Source: Bullera alba
Taxonomy: Eukaryota; Basidiomycota; Tremellomycetes; Tremellales; Bulleraceae
NCBI GenBank assembly: GCA_001600095.1
Contig: BCIX01000007.1
Span: 868,001 to 932,000 of the forward strand
DNA: 64,000 nt
Direction of reading: 5' to 3'
Shown here: piece after piece, positions 37,168 through 48,220 of the stretch
How positions within the stretch are numbered: the stretch's first letter is position 1
Layout: each line of letters starts with the position of its first letter
Program-made: the position numbers and the translations under genes
The notes under the pieces: generated by a model
Databases searched by the model: none
What the model was told of the DNA's origin: nothing
Seen by the model: the letters and a program-made list of their open reading frames with translations, nothing else

Positions 37168-37943
37168 CTACGATGCCGGGTTCTGCATCTTCATCTGAAG
37201 CACGCTGATCACACTCTGCACGTTATTCTGCTTTGTCTCTATTGTCTTTTGCAGCTTTTCCAAGTTTGCCTGCACGAAGGTCGTCTTTGCGTCGTAATGC
37301 TCGATCGCCTCTTTCTTCGTCTAGCACCGGTGTCAGCGTAAGTATAGCAAAACTGTGTGGACCCACCTTCTTCACGTAGTACCCGGTGCCGACGTCGACG
37401 ATCACAGACTCGACGTCGCTCATCTTTCCAGGGACGTAGAGCGAGCTTGTGAGGGGGACGAGGATCTGCTTGCCTACAACCAAGGGGTTAGTGGCGCGAT
37501 CAATGAGGTCGGTCTTTCTTCGTCTATTCCCACTAAAGGGGTTCTCCTTGCCGCGAACACATCGTGTTGATGCTGAAGATCCGCCCGTCCTCTGGACCGC
37601 AAAGGCTGCTTGGTACGCTCCACCTTCCGCTTCCAACCCTGACCAGGGCTCACCTTTCGACTCTGGCGTGAGCTGGGTGATATCACTCATGCACGACTTG
37701 AACTTTGTCTGCGCGGACTTCAAGTGGGAGTATGACGAAGTGAGGTGTTCCAACTCCTACGCCTGGGTCAGCAACCGTCCGCATCTCACTGTACGTCCAG
37801 CTTCGAGAACATCTCGCCGCTCGTCCAGGCATAGGGACGAGAGTGTGAGGTCGCGATGGGCTCACCTGATCGAGCTGCTTTTTCACCTCTTGCAACTGCG
37901 TAGGATCCAGGTCTGTGAGTTGGACCTGCTGCTCGGCGGACAT
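37168..37943 (-). CDS. GIM5: Prefoldin subunit 5 (Gim5)
   Basis: Four exons (37866-37943, 37654-37756, 37367-37473, 37168-37320), 146 residues from the ATG at 37943. Family layout: an N-terminal helix with [15 protein letters not shown] and [19 protein letters not shown], then two beta hairpins with [15 protein letters not shown] and [13 protein letters not shown]. The C-terminal helix runs from [20 protein letters not shown] to [10 protein letters not shown]. This is an alpha-type prefoldin subunit of the hexameric co-chaperone that passes nascent actin and tubulin to the CCT chaperonin. Length matches the family (yeast Gim5 is slightly longer). It is divergent with the NAD+ synthetase gene. 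Confidence 0.93.
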
Positions 37944-38293
37944 TGCGGGTGGATGTGCAGGGTGTTTGATCTTCCGGGAGGTATTCCTTTGGGCTTCTCT
38001 GGCGGATGTCCAGCGGTCGAGGCGGTGTGAGCAGTGTTTGACGCTGGTGTTGGTGTAGTGCTGAACCTCATGAGACTGACAAGCTCACCCAAAGACCGTT
38101 GACCACCACCTCGGAAGCTGGCTCGACGACCGCGGGATCAAATCGTTCGAGGCTCTTGGACCTCCACTTGGACGAGTCAAGTCACTACGCTGCCTATCAA
38201 GTTGCTCTATCCCAACTCTATCCCCGTGTCCTGCAATATACCCTCGACTAGACCACTACCGGACAGCGAGGCAGTACAGAGGGGTTACCCACC
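37944..38293. promoter_or_regulatory. Shared divergent promoter, GIM5 / QNS1
   Basis: 350 bp separate two divergent ATGs, so both core promoters must lie here. No TATA box is obvious. Confidence 0.4.
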
Positions 38294-41200
38294 ATGCACT
38301 TGGTCACTGTAGCCACGTGAGTCCGCCGCCGGCCGTTGAACCTCAGCTGACCTCTTACAGATGGTATGTCGCCTTGTGCCTCGAGCCCGGATGAGTCCTA
38401 ATGCCTTGTAGCCAACTAAGGCAATGGTCCCTCGACTTCGAGGTCAGTGCTTCCATCCACGCAATTGAAAGTCCTAGGTCTGACTTGCCGATTGAAGGGG
38501 AACCACGAGCGGATATTGCAATCGATAGTCATTGCCAAATCCCGCGGGGCGACACTTCGAGTTGGACCCGAGTTGGAGATCCCGGGCTACGGCTGCCTAG
38601 ACCATTTCCTCGAGGGTGAGTCTATGTCAACTTTCTACACTGTCTCCGGAGCAGGGCTACGGGTGAGTGAGATGCATCGACTGACTCTGCAAGGCGATAC
38701 GATACTCCACTCGTGGGAGATACTGGCTCAACTTCTCCAGAATGAGCAGACTCGGGATATAGTCTGTGACATTGGAATGTGCGTGCCATCTTCCGCCTCT
38801 TCACACCTCTTTTTGGCTGGATGACTCACTGAGCGTACTTGCAGGCCGATCACGCACAAGAACAGCACGTACAACTGCCGCGTGATCATCCACAATGGCA
38901 AGATCATCATGATCAGGCCCAAAATGTGGATGGCCAACGACGGGAACTATGTGAGCTTAGCCCGTAACAATGTTATGTGTGGTGCTGAATGGGTTGAAGC
39001 GCGAGTTGCGCCACTTTACCCCTTGGTACAAGCACAAACAGACCGAACAGCATTCGCTCCCGGGGATGATTAGGCGGGTCACCGGGCAGGTACGTCACCA
39101 TTCCTAAACACGCTGGACAATGCTGAGTCGTAGCACAGACGACGGTGCCATTTGGTGACGCTGTGGTGGCTACGGAGGACACGGTGATTGGCGTAGAGCT
39201 CTGCGAAGAGCTCTTCACACCGGCAAGGTGAGTGATTAGCCGGTCATGAGATAGCTGCGACCTCGGAAGCTGATTGAAACTCGCGGCCTGTAGCCCTCAC
39301 ATTGACATGGGCCTCGACGGCGTTGAGATCTTCACCAACTCGTCGGCGAGTCACCACGAGCTGAGAAAGCTGAATAAGCGGGTGGACCTGATCAAAGAGG
39401 CCACCCAAAAGGTCAGTAGCGTCACACCGTTCCGTCCTCCAGCTGATCCAAGCTCGCGTTTAGCTCGGCGGGATCTACCTGTATTCCAACCAACAGGGTT
39501 GTGACGGTGATCGACTGTACTATGACGGTGCATCGATGATCGCGCTCAACGGGCAGATTATCGCCCGAGGCACCCAATTCTCCCTGTCCGACGTCGAGGT
39601 GATCACCGCCACGGTGGACCTAGAGGCGGTGAGGGCCCATCGGACCGTCAGCTCGAGACGGATGCAGAGTGCGCAGGCAGAGGCGTATACTAGAGTCTGG
39701 ATAGACACGAGGTTGGACGGTGGGATGGGGATCCGAGTCGGGGAGGAGGAGACCAAGGTTGACAAAGTCGAGTTCAGCTATCATACCCCAGAGGAAGAGA
39801 TTGCGTGAGTGCAAGTTCGTCCAGGCAACAATCCAACTCCAGCACACTGACCCTGCTCTAGGCTAGGCCCCGCATGCTGGCTCTGGGACTATCTCCGGCG
39901 GTCGAGAACCCAAGGGTACTTCCTGCCCCTGAGCGGGGGTATAGACAGTTGTGCGACGGCCACCATCGTGCACTCTATGTGTAGACTAGTCTCGGATGCC
40001 GCCAAAGCGGGCAGTGAGTCCGCCCACAAAGGCTACACTACCTGTACTCACTACGCCGCAGACCAAGCCGTGATTGACGATGCGCGACGGATGACGGGCG
40101 AGCCCGAAGGCTCGGAATACGTCCCCCTCGACCCAAAGGAATTCGCCTCGCGGATCTTCCACACGTGTTACATGGGCACAGAGAACTCTAGCCCAGAGAC
40201 GAGAAAACGTGCAAAGGACCTAGCCGAGGCCATTGGAGCGTGAGTCCCATCCCATCTCCACCAAGTGCAAGTCTGATCCGGGGGTGTAGGTACCATGTCG
40301 ACTTGAACATGGACACTGCGGTGACTGCCGTCAAGGGAATCTTCAGCTTGATCACGGGACATATGCCTCGGTTCAAGGTCCACGGCGGGTCGAATGCGGA
40401 GAACCTAGCGCTGCAGAATATCCAGGTGTGTCGTCCGCCGCGGCGTTGCGCCGCTAGGCGCTCAGACCCTTTGTAGCGATGAGCTGAACACTTGGTAGGC
40501 CCGACTGCGTATGGTGGTAGGATACATGTTTGCCCAATTGCTCCCCTGGGCTCGAGGCAAGGTCGGCGGGTTGCTCGTCTTGGGCAGTGCCAACGTCGAT
40601 GAGAGTCTGCGGGGATATTTGACGAAATACGAGTAAGTCCACGAGCCGTCTAGCTCGCACGCTGATCAAGGGTAGCTGCTCGAGTGCGGATTTGAACCCG
40701 ATTGGGGGAATCAGCAAGACCGACTTGAAGCGGTTCATAGCCTATGCCCAGGTTGCGTTCGACCTGCCGATCCTAGAGTCGTGAGTTCTGCTACACTACA
40801 CTACACCACACGACACACTGGCTGACATCGCGCAGGTTCCTGGACGCCGTGCCGTCGGCCGAGCTCATCCCCATTGGCGAGGACAACGCGGTCCAATCCG
40901 ACGAGGTGGAGATGGGAATGACTTACGACGAATTGTCCGTCTATGGCCGATTGAGAAAGGTCGAAAAGTGCGGGCCGTATAGCATGTTTGGCAAGCTGGT
41001 CCAAGAGTGGGGCACCCGTTTGTCCCCGGTCGAGGTGGGTCCATGTTCTCCTCTGTACATCTTCCACGATCAGAGGGAAGGGAGTGGGTGGTGGAGGCTG
41101 ACCGAGCGGTAGATCGCGCAGAAGGTCCAACACTTTTTCTTCACCTACGCCATTAACAGGCATAAAATGTGAGTACACCTCTCTGGCTGTTGTCCTCTCC

Positions 41201-41522
41201 TGTCTCCTGTATGGACATTGGTATTGACGGCGATGGCGTGCAGGACCACCATCACGCCTTCGGTGCATATGGAGTCCTACAGCCCAGATGATAACCGTGA
41301 GTCGCTCGGGAGGCTACTTCCCTACCGCTTGAGGGATGCTCCTCACTGTGGATCCTGCGACAAAAGTACACCACACTGACCGTGTTGGCGCCAGGGTTCG
41401 ACCTCCGGCCGTTCTTGTACCCCGCGCGCTTCACCCATCAGTTCGGCCGGATCGACAAATTGGCCGAAGAGCTGCCCAACAGGGCGGTCCAGCCGGGCGC
41501 GGATAAGTCAAAGGTCGACTAG
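38294..41522 (+). CDS. QNS1: Glutamine-dependent NAD+ synthetase
   Basis: Nineteen exons. They are 38294-38316, 38361-38363, 38412-38442, 38498-38615, 38694-38778, 38845-38950, 39000-39089, 39139-39227, 39294-39411, 39464-39804, 39862-40013, 40062-40239, 40290-40425, 40499-40632, 40676-40780, 40836-41034, 41113-41168, 41244-41296 and 41395-41522. They sum to 714 residues, the length of the yeast enzyme. N-terminal nitrilase-type glutaminase domain: catalytic triad Glu46 ([10 protein letters not shown]), Lys113 (RPKMWMAND) and Cys174 (GVELCEELF). C-terminal synthetase domain: SGGIDS ATP-pyrophosphatase loop (359-364), then [20 protein letters not shown] and INPIGG..KTDLKRF-type segments. It converts nicotinic acid adenine dinucleotide plus glutamine and ATP to NAD+, the last step of both de novo and salvage synthesis, in the cytosol. 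Exon 2 is only 3 nt long. Confidence 0.95.
38361..38363 (+). other. QNS1: 3-nt micro-exon in QNS1
   Basis: ATG lies between a 44-bp intron (38317-38360; GTGAGT..CTGACCTCTTACAG) and a 48-bp intron (38364-38411; GTATGT..CCTAATGCCTTGTAG). Spliced in phase 2, it turns GCC AC + A TG + C CAA into A-T-C-Q, giving VATCQLRQW. The Cys after Ala-Thr is what the enzyme family has (ATC.LNQW). Direct splicing of the outer exons stays in frame but deletes one residue and gives VATQLRQW. Confidence 0.75.
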
Positions 41523-42201
41523 AACGGCCCGCTTCGTTGAGGGGTAGGAGAGGACAAGGGAGTCAAGGCTGGAGTGATGGGATAGATCTGCCGACGGCAT
41601 GGGCGGACGTATAGATTGTGGGTTGATATGTCACACGGCAGATGTATAGCATTGGGCAAGTTTTCATCCTTACACTATACTCGCAGCATGATCGGTACCA
41701 AGAATCTCTCCTGCTGACCCATGTCTGCATAACCTCAAAAGACGACAGGCTTCCGCAAACGACATCCGAACAGCTGGCCCACGAGTAGACTTCACTGTGT
41801 GCATGAGTGTTAACCACATGCCCATGCAATACAACAAGTTCATTGACCAGTCTGGGAACCCACTGAGACTGGCTCTCACTCCCAAGCAGATTCTATCCCC
41901 GGGACTTGCGAACGAGTTGTCGTTCTGACCATTGTACACGCGTTCTTGCGGTTCCGATCGAGATCTACCGTCGCACGGTACAGCGCGGAGCGGCCTCGGG
42001 CCGGCCAAGGCCTTCTGTTGCTCCTTCCGCCGCTTCCATGCCTTATGGCAAGTGTTCGCAGCTCCGCGTGTGATTATGGCCTCCTTGGCCGCACTGGCTC
42101 CACGCGGCTCGTTGGCCTCAGCTGGCCCACTCCGCCTGCCAGACTCGCTATGCTTGCTACGCTCGCTGACTCCGCGCGCTCGCTACGCTCGCTGCGCTCG
42201 C
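41523..42201. other. Convergent 3' region with GC-rich short repeat
   Basis: 679 bp between QNS1 and SEC6 ends. Bases ~42080-42200, immediately after the SEC6 stop, are a degenerate array of CGCTCGCTACGCTCGCTGCG and TTGGCC-type words able to fold on themselves. No gene. Confidence 0.4.
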
Positions 42202-44854
42202 CTAGAACCCCTCCCTCATCTCCCTGATCTTGTCGGCGTACGTGCCTGCCTTCTCCCGAAGATTGGACAAGTTCGGTATTGTTGGCAATGAGGATAATAG
42301 GGAAGTCGGCCCGACGACCACTTTGACCTATTAGCGGTGTCAGCAACGAACAAACGGATGTGTTACGGTACTCGACGCTCCCACTCACCATGATGGTCGG
42401 TTCTGCCGGATCCTGAATATCCTCCTCTCGAACTTTCCTCCTGAGCGTCTCCATAATCTCCCCAACGACGACCTTGTCCAAATCGTCCCTTGCCCGCATC
42501 AACGCCTCCACGAATTGCAACTGCGGCCCGTGTTTCTTTGCAAATGCCCAATAGTCCATAAAGACCATTTGACTGCTCGCGCTGAGCATCGCCACGACCG
42601 AGTCGAGCACGGCGAAATTCGTTTCTAGCTCTTCGGGCTGTTTAAACGTTGCGAAAAAGTCAAAGGCGAGTCCGACGTCTTTCCTGACCTTGTCCACCGC
42701 GCCGGGCATCTTGAGCGCTCTAGACGACGTCTTGCGCAGGGCAATCAGGTATCCAATGAGGAATGCGTCCAATAGGTCTTCGACCAAAATGTCAAATATG
42801 GACGGATTCAGGTGCGTTTGATAATCCGACATGTAGTCCCGCATCGTTTCGATAATCTGTTCCATCAGGGCTTCGTTGTACCAAGCCGACGTGAACAGCT
42901 TTGCCAGGGCAATCTTGAGGTCGTTGAACACAAAGTCGACGAGGGCCGAGGTGCATTTCTTGGCGACATCGAGGTATCCGTCGATCGCAGTGTTGATGCT
43001 TTCCACAATGACCTGCTTATATTTCGCCGAAACGAGCGGTTCCAGCCGGGTCGAGAGGGATTCTGCGTAGTCTGCCGATTTGAGCTGATCGTTGGCGAGG
43101 GCAATCACATATTCGACCAATCCCCCCGGCACCTCTTCCGGCTTTTTCTCCACCTGGAACCGGGCCTCCTCGGAGATTATCTTGAGCCAATTCTGTTGTG
43201 TCCTCTCCATCACTTTGGCCGATTCGACCACCACTCGCGCTAGGACGGCACCTTGGTTCGAATCCAGGGCGAGGTCGCATTGCTGATTGACCAATTGGAA
43301 GAAATCGACCACACCCTCCATACCAAACTGCCCGTCGTCCGAGATCTCGGGTTCGCGAGTCCTCCACTGGAACTTTGATGTCTCTTGGGTCATGAGGTTG
43401 ACGGTCCACTCGTCCAGCTTGGTCACTATCAACTTGACATAGTCCTCGATCAAGTCCTGCGATTTCCCATCCAGCAGAGGCGGCTGCAACCACGCGTTGG
43501 GCACTTGCAACTCCTTCATACTGCTCTTGTATTCTTTGATCCAGCCGTGCAGCTCGAGCAGGGCTTTCGCCTCGGGGGCGCTATCGACAGCTTTGCGGAT
43601 CGTCTCGTTGAGCGCCTTGTGATATCCCTTGATCAAGAACGGGGTGATCTCGTAGTCTTCTGGGAACAATGGCTCGACGTCGTCTTTGATCCGAATGATA
43701 TCCTTGTAGATCCAACCCAGAGTCTCGATAAACCCGAGCAGGTCGTATTGATGCTGTTCGTAGTGCGAGTCAAAGGCCTGTTTGATCGACGCTTTCATAG
43801 TGTCGAGCAATTTGTGCCGATAATTCTTGATGACCCGCGCGTTGGCCTGCATCGACTTGAACTTTGACGCGGCGTCCGTCGTCGCAATCTTCCGCACGAG
43901 CTTCATCGCAACGGCCTACGCGAAGTCCGAGTCAGCAGTGTGTCAATCCCGATGGAACGACTGGCCCACCTTTTCATCCTCTTTACCCTCAAACTCGATA
44001 ATCTTCAATAATCGCACCACCGTGCCTCCATTGCCCTTGCGCGTGAGCTCGACGACATTCGCCGCAATCTCCCACAACCACGACTCGAATTCTTGGCCCA
44101 CTTGATCCAGATTCGAGAACCACTTGATCAACGTCTCCCGCTCGCTCTGCGCCGAGGCCGAGCCGGATTTCTTGGCTTGGTGCATTGTCTCGTTGCGAAA
44201 GGCTTCGAGTTGCTGGAGTTGGAAGTGGATCGGCAGGAGGTTTGGCGATCGTCCCATTGGACCACCGGGCTGTGAACGATCAGAGTCTAGTAATGCGGCA
44301 ATGTGATCGACTTTGTCGGACATTGAGCGGAGGTTTTGGATCATCTTGGTCGTTTGGGTAAAGTTGCGATGGACGGTGGACACCTGTTCGAGGGGTCAGT
44401 CTGGTGTAGCAAATTCTTGATGAGACCGTCCGGCCTTTTCCACATATCACTCTCTCCCGACAACGTGGTGTTGGTGTGATTTGCAATCTCACAATTCTCT
44501 TCATCTCCACTTCCTGAATGATCCCCATCCCCTCCGTCCGTCGAGCCCGGAAGAAGAGCCAGACCCAGCACTCACCCTCGTGATCTTGTCGAACGCCTCG
44601 CCCGTGTCCTCCTCCCCCTTGAGCCTCTCCACCGCCATCATCTCCTCCCTGATCAGCGCTACGGCCGCCCGACTCGCTTGTAGCTTGAGCAAGGCATCCC
44701 TCGTGGCGTCCAGCTGGGCTTTGACCCCCGCTGACAATTTGGCATCCAACGCCGATTTCTCCTTGAGCAGCTTGTTCCTAAACGCGGCGAGCTTTGCCAG
44801 GTCGTCGGGCTGGCGGAGCACCTCGCCGACGGCGATAGACGCGGGTGTGGCCAT
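42202..44854 (-). CDS. SEC6: Exocyst complex component Sec6
   Basis: Four exons (44576-44854, 43970-44383, 42389-43915, 42202-42327), 781 residues. The ATG at 44854 gives MATPASIAVGEVLRQPDDLA, the usual Sec6 start; the open frame extends upstream only from a TTG. The N-terminal coiled coil includes LKEKSALDAKLSAGVKAQLD and VHRNFTQTTKMIQNLRSM. The main helical body has RHKLLDTMKASIKQAFDSHY, LGWIYKDIIRIKDDVEPLFP and EDYVKLIVTKLDEWTVNL. The C-terminal helical domain has IVEDLL-like LVEDLLDAFLIGYL. Sec6 anchors the octameric exocyst at growth sites and binds SNAREs to tether secretory vesicles. Length agrees with yeast Sec6 (805). The last short exon ends TYADKIREMREGF. Confidence 0.93.
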
Positions 44855-45381
44855 GTCGTCTAGGAGATCTTCTACACACTCCACCAAGTACCGCTCTGAT
44901 CCACTTATTGGGGGTGTAGCAAGCGGAGAAGTTGCACTGGCCGACCAGAACGGGATGTTTTCTGCCAAAGTCCGGCTTCGCTGAGGGAGGCCTACAGATG
45001 TGGTATGGTTTCAGAAAAGCATGATCTGCTGTGAGAAGGGCGGTGATGCCTGGCTGGTTCGCTGTGTGCTAGTATTCGATGTCGACTGGCTGCTGGTGAC
45101 GTTGACAACATTGAGTCAGTAAGTGGACTGTGGACGGCCGGCGGACCGACGGACGCTCGGCAACCTGAAACGCAACGCGTGAGACGCCTATGAGCTGGGC
45201 CCACATTAGGCTCTCACAAGTACAACCAGCCTTTGGCGCCTATCTTGTATCCACCTCCACCTGTTTTGAGAATTTTGAACCACCTCGTACATAATGCACA
45301 ACGCCCGGTCTATACGACTAGAACACTACTGTTCCTTATACACTTCCGCTCGCTCTTTCAGCTACTCCTCACTCGTTCAAC
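44855..45381. promoter_or_regulatory. Divergent promoter region, SEC6 / MAK11
   Basis: 527 bp between divergent ATGs. No clear core element; small frames are not conserved-looking. Confidence 0.35.
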
Positions 45382-47557
45382 ATGGCCAAACACCCCAAGA
45401 GCTCCAAAGCCCCGATCAGCGGAAGCAGCAAGCAAACCACCGGCAAAGCCCGTCCTGCGCCATACAAGCGACCCACCGTCGAAGTCAAGTTTGAAGGCGT
45501 CCAAAGCGTTGTCGACAAGGGCAAGGGTAAAGCCACACCTTCCAGACCTGTATCAACACCCTCAGCAGCTCCGGTCGTTTCCACTTCAAAGCCACAACCG
45601 GCTTCATCAAACCAAATATCCTCCAACGGCTCGACCCTAACGGCCAGCCCGGGAACGTTTGTCATCATCGCGGGATCCTATGAAAAGCTGCTGTATGGAA
45701 TAGAAGGGTCATACCCCCCTGGTCAGGAGAAACCGGTGCTCAAGCCGATCTTCATCTTTCCAGCGCATTTGGCATGTGTGAAAGCGGTAGCGGCGAGTCC
45801 GGGTGGAAAGTGGTTGGCAACAGGCAGTGAGGATGAGTTCGTCAAGGTGTGGGATCTGAGGCGGAGAAAAGAGGTCGGAAGTCTGTCACAGCATACCGGT
45901 GAGTGAGGGTATTTGGCTCGAGTTCTCAGAATCTTGGCCACCTCGGTGTAATGGACGGGCACGGGAGCAGCGAGAGCATAGGGAGGCTGTGCACGGGAAG
46001 CAAGTCGTGAGAAGCGCAGACGGTGTTGGGAGGTCATGCGGGCCTCGGAGATTGGCGCAGAGGTGTTTGACCACACTTTCAATGGACTCGCGCTAAAGTT
46101 GGATACATGAGCTGACTCGCCGCAGGCTCCATCACCTCGGTCCACTTCCCCTCGTCCTCCCACCTCATCACAACCTCTGAGGACTCCACCTTGTCGCTGT
46201 TCAGGACTTCCGACTGGGCCCTGCTCAAATCGCTAAAAGGACACTCTGGCCGTGTCAACCATGTCGACGTCCACCTAACGGGGCGGGTCGCTCTGACTGT
46301 CGGCAAGGACAAGACGTTGAAGATGTGGGATCTGATGCGAGGGCGAGGTGCCTCGAGTCTGCCCCTAGATACTGGTGAGTGAAAAGCTGTGCCGTTGGGT
46401 CTTGGCGCTGATGGTTGGGTTTGTAGAGGCTGAATTGGTCAAGTTCTCGCCAAAAGGTACTCACTTTGCAGTACTCTACCCCAAGAAAATCGAGATATAC
46501 TCTCTGACGCTCAAACTCCTACACACGTTGAAATCAGAGTCGCGTTTCAATTCTCTGCTTTTCGCCACCATTCCCTCCGTTGGGGATAGCGAGGAGGAGG
46601 AGGATGAGGAGGAAGAGGAGAATGTCGAGTTGTTATGCGTGGGAACGGAGAAGGGTGTTGTGGAGGTATACACCCTCGAAATCGGCACATCGGAAGACGA
46701 ATCTGAGGATGAGGAAGACGAGGATGAGGATGAGATGGATGGCGATGGGCCGAAAGCCCAGGGTAGCAAGTCGGAAGGATCAGGAGCCGACGTTGTGAGA
46801 ATAGGAAGCTTGACCGGTCATACGAACAGGTGAGTGATGTGGGATATGGTCTGGCGACGGGCACAGCAAGGTCAAGATCAAACCAGCATCGATCGAGCCG
46901 CACGGAGTCTGTCAGCGACAGCGCGCCCAGCGATGATCTCTCCGCAGAACACGTTGACCTCGCCTTCATGAGCGAAACGTCTGTTTGGCTTGTTAGGAGA
47001 TCAGCCTGGCGCTCGCTGTCGCGGATGGACTTGAATGTCACTTTCAGCTGAGATGGCCCTGTCCATCGGGCAGATGCTCGGTCGGATGCCGCTCGTTGAA
47101 GTTTCGAGGCTGTTTGACTGACTCCTGCTATAGAGTGAAGGCCATCTCATCACTATCCTTCGACAAACCAGACTCCACCACACCATCCATCCTGCTCTCG
47201 TCAGTATCGTCAGATGGGTTCATCAACCTATACGACGTATCGGAGCTATACGCCTCTGCTGTGCAAGCCAAGGGAGAAAAGGTCATCGAGGGATTGCCAA
47301 TTGGTTCATACGATACAAAGGGCAGTCGATTGACAGTTTGCTACCTGGCCGAAGGACGTGCGGCCGGTAGCGCAGTCAAGACGGAGATCAAGGAGGAGAG
47401 GGAGAGTGTGATTGGTGTTGACGACGATGACGAGGATGAGAGTGGGGATGAGGTGGACATGTATGACGACGAGGAGGAAGAGGACGATGGGATCGAGGTC
47501 GAGCTGGAGGATGAGGAGGAAGAAGACGAGGACGAGGAGGAAGATGAAGAAGAGTGA
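45382..47557 (+). CDS. MAK11: Mak11/PAK1IP1-type WD40 ribosome-assembly factor
   Basis: Four exons (45382-45898, 46126-46374, 46427-46829, 47134-47557), 530 residues. The Lys/Ser/Pro-rich N-terminus (~95 residues) is followed by GTFVIIAGSYEKLLYGI. WD repeats follow: KWLATGSEDEFVKVWDLRRR, HLITTSEDSTLSLFRTSDW and ALTVGKDKTLKMWDL. Then come VKFSPKGTHFAVLYPKKIEI, GHTNRVKAI.., and SSDGFINLYDV. Long Glu/Asp runs interrupt the propeller (~410-425 and ~450-470) and end the protein. Mak11 acts in the nucleolus in 60S subunit assembly, placing the Rlp24 GTPase step; PAK1IP1 is its animal counterpart. Introns 1 and 3 (227 and 304 bp) are several times longer than others in the window. Confidence 0.88.
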
Positions 47558-48220
47558 ACGGGATGCAGCGTTGACGTTGACCGGGTGATGCATGATGCAA
47601 CCTGTAGCTACGAGTGCCACACTGTGACGCGTTGCATCTCTCCTCTGCTCGCACGCCCCGCTTTCGGCGTTATCCGGCGTTTTAACCAAACTGGACCCTG
47701 ACTGTGCTCGGGCATTGCCGTTTTGTGAATTGTTTTAAATAGTCTGAGGTCATCACCCACTTCCAAGTCCTCCCCGCGTCTTCCCAAGTTTTGAATTCAT
47801 CAACAACAACAAACAAAAAGTGGAGGGCGGTTTCCACGTGTCGGCCCCGTTTCATCTCCCTCACTCCAAAGTCATACCACCTCCCAGACTATTACCCTCT
47901 CCCGGATCCAGATATTTAAAGGAGCAGACGTCGAGTTACATAGTCAAAGGTGAGCATGAACGATTGAGAACCAAACAAATCCCCCGGTCCCGGGACGTCC
48001 TTTCGTATGAGAGGACGAGGGAAAGGACTGGACTAGCTAGGAGCATGCAATAGGACATGGACATATAAGCTTGTGGTCATAAGGAATAAACGCTGACGTC
48101 TTGATCGACATTACTCACTTGCAAATCTACGCCACCGTCGTAATCTCCTGCACTGCCAACCTCAATCGTCAACCGCCTTCCATCTTTTAAACTCCTCCTT
48201 CTACTCTTCTCAACCGCCAG
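47558..48220. promoter_or_regulatory. MAK11 3' region and BDF1 promoter/leader
   Basis: 663 bp. Near 47592 there is TGATGCATGATGCAA; near 47920 ATATTTAAAGG could serve as a TATA-like element. A GTGAGC donor-like site at 47951 and a C/T-rich tract before the ATG suggest a leader intron. Confidence 0.35.

Noticed and set aside
37223..37753. 176-codon minus frame overlapping the prefoldin gene
   Set aside because: Partly reads through the introns of GIM5; the four-exon model gives a complete prefoldin of normal length.
46830..47133. Possible C/D-box snoRNA in MAK11 intron 3
   Set aside because: GATGAT and CTGA words are present but a proper RTGATGA box with paired ends is not.
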